NCBI RefSeq assembly: GCF_910583865.1
Contig: NZ_CAJTYX010000026.1
Coordinates: 1-44,021, forward strand
Direction of reading: 5' to 3'
DNA length: 44,021 bases
DNA from: an uncultured Muribaculum sp.
GTDB lineage: Bacteria > Bacteroidota > Bacteroidia > Bacteroidales > Muribaculaceae
This document shows, piece after piece, positions 1-9,268 of the stretch. Positions within the stretch are counted from its first letter, which is position 1. Each line of letters opens with the position of its first letter. Below the pieces are notes generated by a model. The model ran no database searches. It was not told where the DNA came from and was given only the letters and a program-made list of their open reading frames with translations. Both the position numbers and the translations under genes were made by a program.

Positions 1-23
1 CGGTCCTATTTTTCAATCGCCCT

Positions 24-2612
24 CTAAAGTTTAGCGGACAGTAATAATTTTTTATAGCGTAATTGAAGAGGATAGCCGCATATCGGACAACATTTTGTCT
101 CTTTGGTGCCGTCGTTTTTATATTCATCTAACTGCCCACGGAGTAAGACATTAGGATAGTCACGTACCAATTCTCTTACGAAATTGGAGGGTCTTTGTTG
201 TGGTGTTACAATATAAACTCTATTTTTGGTGCGTGTTAATGCTACATAAAATAATCGTCGTTCCTCGGCATATTCAATTGAACAATCATAGTTAAGTACA
301 TATTTTAAGACCGGGTCATCTTGAATCTGTGACGGGAATCCATAGTTGGCATCGATTGCATTTATTATGATTACATTGTCATATCCAAGACCTTTTGCAC
401 GGTGTGCTGTCATGAATTCCAGATTGACATCTTTAAAAGTTTTGGATGTTATTGTACCGGTCTTTTCCCAATAAATGAAGTCTGCAGATTTTGTCAGATT
501 GAAGCCGTCAAAACCATATCGGCCCAGTAAAAGTATGGATGAGTCTGGATTCTCAGCCAAAATTTCTTTTATAATTCCCTCAACAGTTTTTCCGATGAGA
601 AAATATTTTCCGCCTTTGCCCTCATATTTGGTTCTGTCTACTTCTTCAGTATAGGATTGGATTATTACAGGATTAGTTATTCTTTTGGAGGATAGAAGTG
701 ATTTTTGAATCTGAGAAGTGTTTTTCTGTATAAAGTTGCCTGCAATATCGATTAAATCCTGGGCATTTCGATATGTACGGGTTATATGCAACTCCTTTCC
801 ATAACCGAATGTCTTTTTGAATTCGGTAAACAAAGTAATATCAGAACCGGCATAAGCATATATGGATTGCCAGTCGTCTCCGACTGCAATGACTTTGGCA
901 TTGCAGAGTTTGCTTAATTCTTTGGTCAAATTAAATCTTTGGCGTGAAATATCCTGGTATTCATCGACAATGATGTATTTGAAATCCAATTTTGTACCCT
1001 TTATTTCTTCTTCGCGGATAATACGGGCGGATATGTTTATCATATCCTCGAAGTCAATAGCATCTTTTTCTTTTAGGCGTTTTGAGTATTCATAATAACA
1101 TTGTTCGCAAATCGTCAGGAATAATCCGCTACGGACATTCTGAGTGCTATTTTGGAATCGATATAAATCATCAAGAGTGTAGTTGTTGGTCTTGAAGTTT
1201 TGTATGAATGTGCATATTAGTTTCACGAGTTTCGAGATGTATCGATTCTCTTCTGTACTTATGATTTTGTCGAAAATTTCGCGTGAGGGGCGTGGCCTTA
1301 ATTCAAAGCCATGATTGATCAGCTCTTCCTTCAAATGTGCCAACAGGTCTTGTCCGTCATTATATTCCGAAAATGTATAGATTAAATCTGTTTTATGCTT
1401 GCGATGAATGGTTATTTTATCATTTACGGCATTCTTATATTGTGATAACTGTTCTGTCGAATAGCGATTATTACGACCATCCTGTGTAATGCCGAAGTGT
1501 TCTATATAAGCAATCTTATCATCTTGGGTTATGGTGAAATCAGGGGTGTATGGCTTATATGAGTTGGGTATATTGTATGGATAGGTTTTTTCATAGGTAT
1601 AATCTATCCCCTGAGTATACAAGAAGTTTGCTATTCTTACCTCTTGGGCTGAACGTAATGTCTCATGCACAATACTTATATGCCTGCCGGTACGACTATC
1701 GATTATTTTTTCGGTATATTCGTTAATGTTACCACGTAAGGTTGAAAAATCAGCCTTTTTGATATAGTTAAAAAAGTCATTTAAATCGTTGCCGTCGTAT
1801 GGTGCATCAAAATAACTTCCAAAGAAAAGTATGAGTTTATCTACGAGTTCGGGATTCTCGAGTATATTAGTCTTTAGATAGTTGTTTATGACATGAAACA
1901 TGAAGCCTTGATCTACCACTATCTTGCGAGTATCTTCTTGTCGACGAATAATGGCATATCCGGTTTTATGGAAAGTGGTGATAGGGCAATCAATATTCAA
2001 TGCTTTGTTGATCTTATCACGGAGTTCTCCAACTGCTTTATTTGTGAAAGAGATGACTAATATCTGATTTGGGCGTATTCCTCTTTTTTCTACGAGATAT
2101 TTTACTTTTGCCGCTACTGTCGTTGTTTTACCCGCACCGGCTCCTGCAATTACAAGGGTATAATCTTCATCCGACAATACAACTCTTCGTTGCTCATCGT
2201 CAAGGCTTATATTAGAATCGATGTTGTCAAGGATATGGTTCAGATAGTCTTTTTCAGAAACAAGGTGTGAAGCGATATATTCATCATTATGGGCTCTTAT
2301 GCGTCCGGATTCGATTGGATTTAATAAATCTTCATAAGATGATATAAAATACTCTGCCTGATAAAGTTTAATGCTTTTATCGCGACAAAAGTAAGACAAT
2401 GTTCCAGTGTCTTTAAGTGTTTTGAATTGGTTATATAAGGATGAAAATGAGTTGGTAAGCTCAGAACAGTCATTTCTTGCAATGAAGTGATCAATTCGGA
2501 GCAATTCCTGTAATTGGTATTCGAATGAAGATAATAATGATGATTCATGAGAGGGAGCTTTCTCATGAACAATCATTTCCTTTAATTTATTTAATGCATT
2601 GATTAAAGACAT
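24..2612 (-). CDS. SF1 (UvrD/helicase IV-like) DNA helicase with inserted nuclease-like domain; C-terminus looks cut
   Basis: This is an ATP-dependent DNA helicase of superfamily 1, expected to unwind DNA in repair or recombination. A Q-motif-like LDDEQRRVVL (137-146) precedes Walker A AGAGAGKT (156-163, Lys162). Walker B is VDEYQD (549-554), motif III GDDWQSIYAYAGSD starts at 578, and motif VI FYVALTRTKNRVYI starts at 788. Residues about 318-375 form an insertion resembling a PD-(D/E)XK nuclease fold: Glu324, PDF with Asp358, then IEHFG with Glu371. The usual lysine two residues after that Glu is Phe373, so cleavage activity is doubtful. A zinc-finger-like CPIC pair (842-845) starts near the end, but the protein stops 17 residues later without the second Cys pair. 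Related helicase IV-type proteins, as I remember them, continue. The gene is clearly more AT-rich than the rest of the window, suggesting transfer. Helicase identity is firm; the nuclease insertion and truncation are inference. Confidence 0.9.
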   Translation of the reverse strand: MSLINALNKLKEMIVHEKAPSHESSLLSSFEYQLQELLRIDHFIARNDCSELTNSFSSLYNQFKTLKDTGTLSYFCRDKSIKLYQAEYFISSYEDLLNPIESGRIRAHNDEYIASHLVSEKDYLNHILDNIDSNISLDDEQRRVVLSDEDYTLVIAGAGAGKTTTVAAKVKYLVEKRGIRPNQILVISFTNKAVGELRDKINKALNIDCPITTFHKTGYAIIRRQEDTRKIVVDQGFMFHVINNYLKTNILENPELVDKLILFFGSYFDAPYDGNDLNDFFNYIKKADFSTLRGNINEYTEKIIDSRTGRHISIVHETLRSAQEVRIANFLYTQGIDYTYEKTYPYNIPNSYKPYTPDFTITQDDKIAYIEHFGITQDGRNNRYSTEQLSQYKNAVNDKITIHRKHKTDLIYTFSEYNDGQDLLAHLKEELINHGFELRPRPSREIFDKIISTEENRYISKLVKLICTFIQNFKTNNYTLDDLYRFQNSTQNVRSGLFLTICEQCYYEYSKRLKEKDAIDFEDMINISARIIREEEIKGTKLDFKYIIVDEYQDISRQRFNLTKELSKLCNAKVIAVGDDWQSIYAYAGSDITLFTEFKKTFGYGKELHITRTYRNAQDLIDIAGNFIQKNTSQIQKSLLSSKRITNPVIIQSYTEEVDRTKYEGKGGKYFLIGKTVEGIIKEILAENPDSSILLLGRYGFDGFNLTKSADFIYWEKTGTITSKTFKDVNLEFMTAHRAKGLGYDNVIIINAIDANYGFPSQIQDDPVLKYVLNYDCSIEYAEERRLFYVALTRTKNRVYIVTPQQRPSNFVRELVRDYPNVLLRGQLDEYKNDGTKETKCCPICGYPLQLRYKKLLLSAKL

Positions 2613-2654
2613 GGACAGGACAGTAATCTCTTGCTTGATTTGCCATTATTCATG

Positions 2655-2662
2655 CAAATATA
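2655..2662 (-). promoter_or_regulatory. -7 promoter element of the helicase gene
   Basis: On the minus strand this reads TATATTTG, an exact match to the Bacteroidota -7 consensus TAnnTTTG, about 43 bases before the helicase ATG. I see no good TTTG -33 box at the expected distance. Confidence 0.55.
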
Positions 2663-2774
2663 GCTATTTTCATTTATCGGAATGAAGAGAGCCACGTATA
2701 TTCTTAATCCTAATCGAGAAAATAAGCTGAAAAAATGAGAGAATTATGATTGTCGAGATTAAGAGATAATAAAA

Positions 2775-2805
2775 ATTCCCGGCTGTCATCGCGACAGCCG
2801 GGAAT
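2775..2805 (-). terminator. Rho-independent terminator of the C10 protease gene
   Basis: A perfect 13-bp stem (2775-2787 with 2793-2805) encloses the loop ATCGC. On the minus strand it is followed directly by a T run (TTTTTATTAT). It lies about 40 bases past the stop codon of the upstream minus-strand gene. Confidence 0.9.
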
Positions 2806-2845
2806 CCGGTTTGGAATGATTGATATTAACGCTTTATAAGAGTTT

Positions 2846-5800
2846 TCAGAAGGAGAATTTGCGACCTTCGATTATATATATACCACGGGAGATGCCTGTA
2901 ATCACGTTGCGGCCCGGAGCGAGGGTGATTGCTCCTGCGAGGCGTCCGTCGACGGTGTAGATGGCGGTCTGCCTTTCCTTTGCCGAATAGATTACCAGAG
3001 CGTCGTCCTCTACTCCGAACGAGAGGTCGATATCACCGTCTACGGAATCGATTCCTGTGGTGGGATCGTCGCCGAGGTCGATTTCAATCTGCTCTGCTCC
3101 ATCGTTGCTTACAGCATATACCGAGAAGGGTGCTACAGCTACGGTGGCTGTGTCGTTGGCCTGTTCGGTGGCTGTGCGTACGAATGCATTTCCTTCCTCG
3201 TTGAGGACGTAGGTGGTTGCCGGGGCTGCTTCGACTGCCTTGTAGGTGGCGACGAGGTCGTAGCCCGTGGCGCTGACGCTCATGTGGTCGGGTGTGGCCG
3301 GGATGACAGCGTTGTTGGCGGCAGAGAGACGGACTTCGCCGGAAGCAGCGCCGAGTCGCATGAGATATGGCTTGTTGGCCTCGATATTTTCCTGACGGAC
3401 GAATATCTCTTCGTCGGTGTCGAAGGTAATGGCTGTGTAGTTGCCTTCCTGGTCATCCTCACCCCAATCGAGCGACGGGTTGAGCGGCAGGTTGTCAGAA
3501 GCAAGGGCTACAGTCTCGACGTTGAACGGCACTACGAGCGGCGACCATGCTCCTGCTGCATCGGCGCTGTTGGCCGGGGCGGTGAGCGATATCTCGTCGT
3601 TGTCGCCGAGGGTGAACTTGTTGGCTATTTCGAGAGGATATCCTGCACGGAGCGATATGTTGCCTGCGGAGGTGTAGATGCGGCCTTCACGCTGAGTGGT
3701 GACTCCGTCGACCTCCTCGGTCACTGTGCCGATTGTCGTGGCGATATAGTTGCCGGCTGCCGAGGGCACTGCCACGTTCTCGCCAAGGATTATGAGACAG
3801 TTGGGGTTGACTCCTTCAAAGGCTTTGTCGTTGAATCCTGCGGCGCGTGATGCTGCGGGAGCGCGCATGGCCGATGATGACGATGCCGTGGCGGCGTTGA
3901 GGTTGATCGAAGTGATGTTGTCGCATCCGCTGAATGCTCCGGCTCCGATGGCGTCTACTCCGGTGAGAGTGATTGATGTGAGCGACGAGCAACCGTTGAA
4001 TGCTCCGTCACCGATGGTGCTGATCGATTGGGGCACGGTAACCGTGGTGAGGTTCGAGCAACCGTCGAAAGTGTTGGCTTCGATTGTAGTGGCTGCTTCG
4101 GGGAGGGTGATGGTGGAGAGCGTTGTCATGCCGTTGAATGTGCCGGCAGGCACGTCACCGTTCATGTCGGAAAGGTCGAGTTCCTCAAGTGAGGTGAACG
4201 ATTCCTTGACGCTGTTGAGGATCTCGGGCGTGATTTCACCCTCAAGGGCGATGGAAGTGATGTCGACAGCTTCTTTCACGTCGATGGAGTTGAACTCCTC
4301 GGGGTTGAGGGTAGCGCCGTTGACAGGCACTGCGAATATCTCGACAGTCATGTCGGAATCGGCTACATTGATGCTGTAGTAGCCATCCTCATCGGGGGTG
4401 ATGACACTCTTGGCAGCCTTTACGCGAGCTTCGATATTCTCTCCGTTGGCCTTGGCGGCATCCATGTTGACCGTGAAGCGCACTGTCGAGCCTTCGGTGA
4501 CGTTTTCAAGCACGGGAGCGAGGGCGTCGTAATAGTTCCATGTCTCGAACTCTGTGGCTGAGGCGCCCATTGTATCCTCGTTGTTGCGGATTTCCTCGGG
4601 AGCGATGGTGAAGAGTTCTGACGAGCAGTTGAACTTCACGTCGAGGAGGCGTACTACCTTGATGGTGTGGTTGCCGCTCTTGTCGGCATGCTTGTTGGGG
4701 TTCCAGTAGGTGACTGTTACCGATCCGTCGGCAGCAACAGCATCGTCGGCGAGCAGTATGTCGTTGTCGTAGACCTTGACCTTGGCTGCGGCGTCGTATG
4801 CGTCCATGCCTTCGGGGCGTCCTTCTGTGAGATTGCTCTTGACTCCGATGTAAAGTTTGCGGTCGAGGCTGTCGAGGGCGATGTTGTCCTTGAGGAACGA
4901 TGCGGCTCTTGACACATTGTCCTTGATTTCCGCGTCGGTCACGAAGCAGCTTGCGGCATCATATTCGAGGGAATATACGGGGTATTCGCTTACGATGTTG
5001 AATTTGCCAGCTTCCCAACCGTTGGACCAGTCAAACGTCGGATAGTCGTCTTTCGTACGAGGAGTTTTGTAGGCTTCAAGATGTTCCGCAGGAACTACTA
5101 CGGTCACTTTCTTGTTGTCAGGAAGGCCGGTTTTAAGTGAGTGGTAGGACATATAATACCAATGACCTATATTTCCGTTAGCACCAGGTTTGCAGGGAAC
5201 ATATATTGTTTCGAGAGAATTACATCCGAGAAAAACATCATCCAGGATACCTCCTCGAGTTAAGTCTCTCACTACTCCGCTTGAGACCACCTTTCCTGAT
5301 GACCAAACGCGTAAATTCTCGGGGAGTCTTATCTCTTTTAGTCTGCTGCATCCTTTGAATGCATCGCTGTCGAACTGTACGAGTGTCGGAGGAAGAATGA
5401 TTTCTTCGATATGGCAGCCTCCTAATTCGTTGTTATACAATGCACGTGCGGGGAATACATTATCAAGACCGGTAGTGCCTGCATTTTTGTCACGGTCGCA
5501 CACGAATTGCGCTTCAGAGAGATCCAGATATTTGATATTGGCGGCAATCCAATAGTTTTGGCGGAAGAGGTTGAAGTCATAGTAATCAATCTTGCCTACG
5601 ATTTTGAGTTTCTTGATGTTGCGGAACTTTTCTGCTGTAGCGTAATTGATCTCGCCCCAGTTGGAGATGCCTTCATCGCCTGAGAGATAGAGGTGTTCAC
5701 CCTCTTTGAGTACTACGGTGGCCTCGGTATAGCTTACAGGGGGTACGACTTTGATATCAAAGTTCATATCCTGCTTGGCGATGAAGGAGTAGCTGAATGT

Positions 5801-8800
5801 CTTGCCGCCGTTGACGATGGTGTCGCCGTTGACTGCTACGACCAAAGTGTGGGATGCGGTCTTTGGTGTGATTTTGAATGTGAGGTCACGGCCACGTACC
5901 GCGCTCTTTACCACGCCTGAGAGGTTGGCCTTATCCTCAAGACCTTCGGGGAAGGTGAAGTTATAGACAGGAGTCTGGTTGTTGAGGGCGGGGAGTGCGG
6001 CGATCACATCGTCGGACTTTCCGCCTACGAGCGACCATGTGTTCTTGTTGAACGAGGTGGCCAGACGGATGAGGTTGCCTTCGCGCACTGTCGATTCCTT
6101 TACGCAGCATTTGATGGTCATCTTGAGGCCGTCACCGGAAGCACCGGACGATACGGTTATGGGTGAGATGAATTCCTTGATGTTGCCATCCTTGTCTGTG
6201 AGCACTGCGGCCCAGAACATGGAACTGTAATCGGCAGGGATGTAAAGAGCGTTGGCACGTATGTCGAAGTTGATTCCGGGAATCACGTTGACGGCATCGG
6301 TGAAGAGACCTACCGTGCCTCCGTGGTTGGTCAGCTGCCAGGGTGAGGGAGATGCGTTGCAGGGGGTAGGCTTTACAAGGTCGAAGTGAATGATGGTGTT
6401 GCCGTTTACGGTGGTGTTGTAGCGGCCTTCTGCATCGGGGGTAAGCTTGATGTTGTTGGCGTAGACGTCCATGCGGTCGTCGTTGTCGGCGATATGCTCG
6501 GCGGTGAATGTCACCTTCGTGCCTTTCTGAAGGCGTCCGTTGGGTGTGTCGCAATCGAACTTGACGGCATTTACGTCCATCACGGCGAATGCGAAGTCTG
6601 TCATCGCGGGTATGGGATCAACGGTGATCTTGGTGGCTATCTCGCTCCAGTTCTCCTTGTTCTTGTAGTTGTTGACGGCCTTTTCATTGGGCACGTGCAG
6701 AACGATGTCGCCCTTGGATGTGCCTGCGAATACACACCAGTTGATGAACTCTGCTGTCTCGCGTCCTACCCACACGTCGCGCAGACGCCATGCGTTGAGG
6801 AAGATGTTGTATTCATAGGTTTTTACGCCGGCGGGTATCTTGATGGACGTGATGCCGCAGGAGCGGAAAGCAGCGTTGTTGATGCGGTTGATGTTGTTGG
6901 GTAGGAGCACCTCAGTGAGCTGTCCCTGGCCCTGGAAGGCCTGCTTGGGTATGGCGTTGGCCTGGTTGACGCCGTTAGCGGCGATGTAGACCGACGATAT
7001 GTCGAGACGGTTGAGTTTCATCTTGCTGCGCATGAACTCGAAGTCGCGTGCATCGATTGATCCGAACAGTGTGAGATCCTTGATGGTGCCGGTCTCGCTT
7101 TCTGGTATGAGAGTGGCAAGCTCACCGGGGTTCTCCACCCATATGCTGCGCTTTGCCCTCACCTCCGATGCTTTCTGCACGAGTATGGCAATCTCCTGAT
7201 CTTCCTTGACGTTGGCTATGGAGTAGGTGTTGTTGGCGCCGGGAGTTAGTATGTAGCCGTTGGCTTTCACTGTCACTACGTCCTCGGCGGCGTTGGCTAC
7301 CGCGACATTGAACGAGTAGTCCCATCCACGGATTACCTTGTCCTCTCCGGAGAATGTGGCTCCTGTCACCGATGCGGGGAAGTTGATTGCGAAATAGTCG
7401 GCGGCTGTGCGGATTGCTGGAATTTCGTTGATGGTGTAAAGTTCACCGGCCACGGGAAGCCATGTGGTGCCGTTGTCGTCGGAGGTGACGATGCGCACCA
7501 TGTCGCCCTGCTCGGCTGTGGCTCCACCCTTGAGCGAGCAGTTGCGCAGGGTTACGTAGCCTGAGCCGAGGGTTGCCATCGACTGTAAATTGAATCCGGC
7601 CGGCTCGCTGAGGAGCGACTTCATAGTGCCGTCGGCACCGAATAGGGCTACAGCGATCTTGCCGCTGAAGTTTGTGTAGGCGAGGTTCTTCATGTTGCCC
7701 ACACGCACGGTGAATGCCTTTCCGGATGTCAGGTCGGTCAGGTCTGTGCCGATGCCGGGCTGGCCGCCGTCGGCGGTGATGTGGATGGTCGACCATGCCT
7801 TGTTGGCACCGGTGGCGGGCTTTATGTTATAGATGATGGTCTGGAGATTGTTGAAGTTATGGGCCTGGCTCACGGAAGGGTTGAGCGAGGTGCTGAGGAA
7901 GTATCCGTTGGCTGCGCCTCCCCATCCCCAGTTGAAATGGAAGTATCCGCCTGCACGGTATCCGTCGCATATGAAGGCGTGGCCTACGGTGACATCCTGA
8001 CCGCAGTAGAGCACCGGACGTCCGGCATCGATCTCATCCTTGACGATCTTGTCCCATGCGGCCTGTGACGATACTTCGGCGCGCTTCTTGAACGATACGC
8101 CCGGGTCGTAGTTGAAATAGTTGGAGAGAGCGGCGGGCACGCGTACTTCATAGGCGCTTGATCCCGACATGCCGAACTGTGTATTGATACTTTTCGCGGC
8201 ATGGTAGACAAGCGTAGCTACTGCGTCGGCCTCTGCCTGTGAGTAGCCGGAACGGTAGTTGTCGGAGCGCATGTTGTCCCAGTCATAGGCTACGTCGAAG
8301 CTTACGCCGTCGTAGCTGCCTGTGCCCTGGGCGGGATAGTTATAGTATTTCATTATCGAGGCCATGGCTGTGCCCACACATCCTACGAGGGGATGCCCCG
8401 GGATGGCGTCGTTGAAGGGAGCTTCCTGGCTCCATGACGGTGTGTTGAGCAGCTTTTCGGTAGCTTCGGCAGCTGCCGCGCGTGCCGCGCTGCGGCGCAC
8501 GGTAGGAGTCATGGGCTTCTGAAGCTTTGATGCGGCCTTGATTTCTTTCTCTACGCCGTCCATCATCCATTTCATGGCATCGGGAACTTTGGAAACAATG
8601 TACGGATTGTCGAATGAGAACCCGAGCACGGGGGTCGTGCAGTCCTCGGCGGAAACGATTACGAATCCTTTTCCGTCCTTGGCGTTGAAAACATAATAAA
8701 GCGGTTTCGACTCCGACCCTGCGGTATAGGCAAGTTCCAGAGTGTTTCCGTCCGTGTTTGCTTTGTTGGCGGAGGCAAAAAAGTCATTTGCCAGTTGCCG

Positions 8801-8893
8801 AGCGTCCTCCACGGGCACTACGGCAGCATAGGCTGAGACCGATGCAGTCGCAAACAATGCGAGGCTTAGCATTTCGTGATGATGTCGTAACAT
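2846..8893 (-). CDS. Secreted C10-family (streptopain-like) cysteine protease with duplicated Ig/LRR cassettes and T9SS tail
   Basis: The reading frame opens at 8968, but the start at 8893 (MLRHHHEM) puts a signal peptide ending SVSAYA at the N-terminus, so I prefer it; 8968 remains possible. Residue numbers here count from 8968. A propeptide-like region (about 48-150) precedes a C10 catalytic domain: the nucleophile is in VGCVGTAMA (Cys197), the histidine in VGHAFICDGY (His330), and HFNWGWGG (344-351) holds the conserved Asn/Trp. This is the streptopain/PrtT fold. After it come two copies of a cassette (about 394-790 and 872-1320), each two beta-sandwich-like modules plus a BspA-like leucine-rich block, then a third LRR block (about 1570-1730). 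The C-terminus (YTVDGRLAG...GRNVITGISRGIYII) resembles a T9SS type A sorting domain. Expected at the cell surface or secreted, degrading or binding host or dietary protein. It has its own promoter and terminator. Protease family is firm; substrate is unknown. Confidence 0.9.
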   Translation of the reverse strand: MLRHHHEMLSLALFATASVSAYAAVVPVEDARQLANDFFASANKANTDGNTLELAYTAGSESKPLYYVFNAKDGKGFVIVSAEDCTTPVLGFSFDNPYIVSKVPDAMKWMMDGVEKEIKAASKLQKPMTPTVRRSAARAAAAEATEKLLNTPSWSQEAPFNDAIPGHPLVGCVGTAMASIMKYYNYPAQGTGSYDGVSFDVAYDWDNMRSDNYRSGYSQAEADAVATLVYHAAKSINTQFGMSGSSAYEVRVPAALSNYFNYDPGVSFKKRAEVSSQAAWDKIVKDEIDAGRPVLYCGQDVTVGHAFICDGYRAGGYFHFNWGWGGAANGYFLSTSLNPSVSQAHNFNNLQTIIYNIKPATGANKAWSTIHITADGGQPGIGTDLTDLTSGKAFTVRVGNMKNLAYTNFSGKIAVALFGADGTMKSLLSEPAGFNLQSMATLGSGYVTLRNCSLKGGATAEQGDMVRIVTSDDNGTTWLPVAGELYTINEIPAIRTAADYFAINFPASVTGATFSGEDKVIRGWDYSFNVAVANAAEDVVTVKANGYILTPGANNTYSIANVKEDQEIAILVQKASEVRAKRSIWVENPGELATLIPESETGTIKDLTLFGSIDARDFEFMRSKMKLNRLDISSVYIAANGVNQANAIPKQAFQGQGQLTEVLLPNNINRINNAAFRSCGITSIKIPAGVKTYEYNIFLNAWRLRDVWVGRETAEFINWCVFAGTSKGDIVLHVPNEKAVNNYKNKENWSEIATKITVDPIPAMTDFAFAVMDVNAVKFDCDTPNGRLQKGTKVTFTAEHIADNDDRMDVYANNIKLTPDAEGRYNTTVNGNTIIHFDLVKPTPCNASPSPWQLTNHGGTVGLFTDAVNVIPGINFDIRANALYIPADYSSMFWAAVLTDKDGNIKEFISPITVSSGASGDGLKMTIKCCVKESTVREGNLIRLATSFNKNTWSLVGGKSDDVIAALPALNNQTPVYNFTFPEGLEDKANLSGVVKSAVRGRDLTFKITPKTASHTLVVAVNGDTIVNGGKTFSYSFIAKQDMNFDIKVVPPVSYTEATVVLKEGEHLYLSGDEGISNWGEINYATAEKFRNIKKLKIVGKIDYYDFNLFRQNYWIAANIKYLDLSEAQFVCDRDKNAGTTGLDNVFPARALYNNELGGCHIEEIILPPTLVQFDSDAFKGCSRLKEIRLPENLRVWSSGKVVSSGVVRDLTRGGILDDVFLGCNSLETIYVPCKPGANGNIGHWYYMSYHSLKTGLPDNKKVTVVVPAEHLEAYKTPRTKDDYPTFDWSNGWEAGKFNIVSEYPVYSLEYDAASCFVTDAEIKDNVSRAASFLKDNIALDSLDRKLYIGVKSNLTEGRPEGMDAYDAAAKVKVYDNDILLADDAVAADGSVTVTYWNPNKHADKSGNHTIKVVRLLDVKFNCSSELFTIAPEEIRNNEDTMGASATEFETWNYYDALAPVLENVTEGSTVRFTVNMDAAKANGENIEARVKAAKSVITPDEDGYYSINVADSDMTVEIFAVPVNGATLNPEEFNSIDVKEAVDITSIALEGEITPEILNSVKESFTSLEELDLSDMNGDVPAGTFNGMTTLSTITLPEAATTIEANTFDGCSNLTTVTVPQSISTIGDGAFNGCSSLTSITLTGVDAIGAGAFSGCDNITSINLNAATASSSSAMRAPAASRAAGFNDKAFEGVNPNCLIILGENVAVPSAAGNYIATTIGTVTEEVDGVTTQREGRIYTSAGNISLRAGYPLEIANKFTLGDNDEISLTAPANSADAAGAWSPLVVPFNVETVALASDNLPLNPSLDWGEDDQEGNYTAITFDTDEEIFVRQENIEANKPYLMRLGAASGEVRLSAANNAVIPATPDHMSVSATGYDLVATYKAVEAAPATTYVLNEEGNAFVRTATEQANDTATVAVAPFSVYAVSNDGAEQIEIDLGDDPTTGIDSVDGDIDLSFGVEDDALVIYSAKERQTAIYTVDGRLAGAITLAPGRNVITGISRGIYIIEGRKFSF

Positions 8894-9024
8894 AGCCTTG
8901 ATGTTAATTCGCGTTAATAAATAGTTGATTTTGTTGTTGATAATTTTCTGGTTTGTTGCAGTCACCATGGTGGCTGCGAGGGAGTTTCATTCACTAAAAA
9001 CTCAGCGTTTAATCTATCCGGCGA

Positions 9025-9056
9025 CAAAGGTATTAAAAAATACTAACACGGTGCAA
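9025..9056 (-). promoter_or_regulatory. Promoter of the C10 protease gene
   Basis: On the minus strand the -7 box TACCTTTG (9025-9032) matches TAnnTTTG exactly, and a TTGC -33 box lies about 20 bases upstream (9053-9056). The predicted start near 9020 gives a leader of about 50 nt to the 8968 ATG or about 127 nt to the 8893 ATG. Confidence 0.7.
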
Positions 9057-9147
9057 CTTTTTCGTAAGAAAAATGACAATGTGATGTAACTTTTGTGTAA
9101 CCGAATTGTAAAATGGACTACCTGCAAAAAATGTCATCGAAAATGAC

Positions 9148-9155
9148 TAAATTTG
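9148..9155 (+). promoter_or_regulatory. Candidate -7 element for the aroA operon
   Basis: TAAATTTG matches the Bacteroidota -7 consensus exactly and faces aroA with a leader of about 110 nt. The -33 region (CCTGC) is poor. Together with the divergent protease promoter and the 9190-9216 repeat, this is all I see in the 300-base gap. Confidence 0.45.
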
Positions 9156-9189
9156 CGAATGTATCCGATTTGCGGGCTTAACGAGTTAA

Positions 9190-9216
9190 GGACATTAGGG
9201 ACATTAAGGTCATTAG
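9190..9216 (+). repeat. Three tandem 9-bp repeats in the aroA leader
   Basis: The units are GGACATTAG, GGACATTAA and GGTCATTAG, back to back and followed by another GG. They lie between the candidate promoter and the aroA start. Function is unknown; they could be a binding site or slippage-prone sequence. Confidence 0.7.
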
Positions 9217-9268
9217 GGCTTTGAAGCATGCGGATGCGATTATATATAATTAATGTGTATCTGAGAAT

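Noticed and set aside
36..2627. Direct repeat GGACAGTAAT at 36-45 and 2618-2627 flanking the helicase gene
   Set aside because: Ten bases flanking one gene might suggest a target-site duplication, but that is within chance for an AT-rich region and the copies are not next to any terminal inverted repeat I can define.
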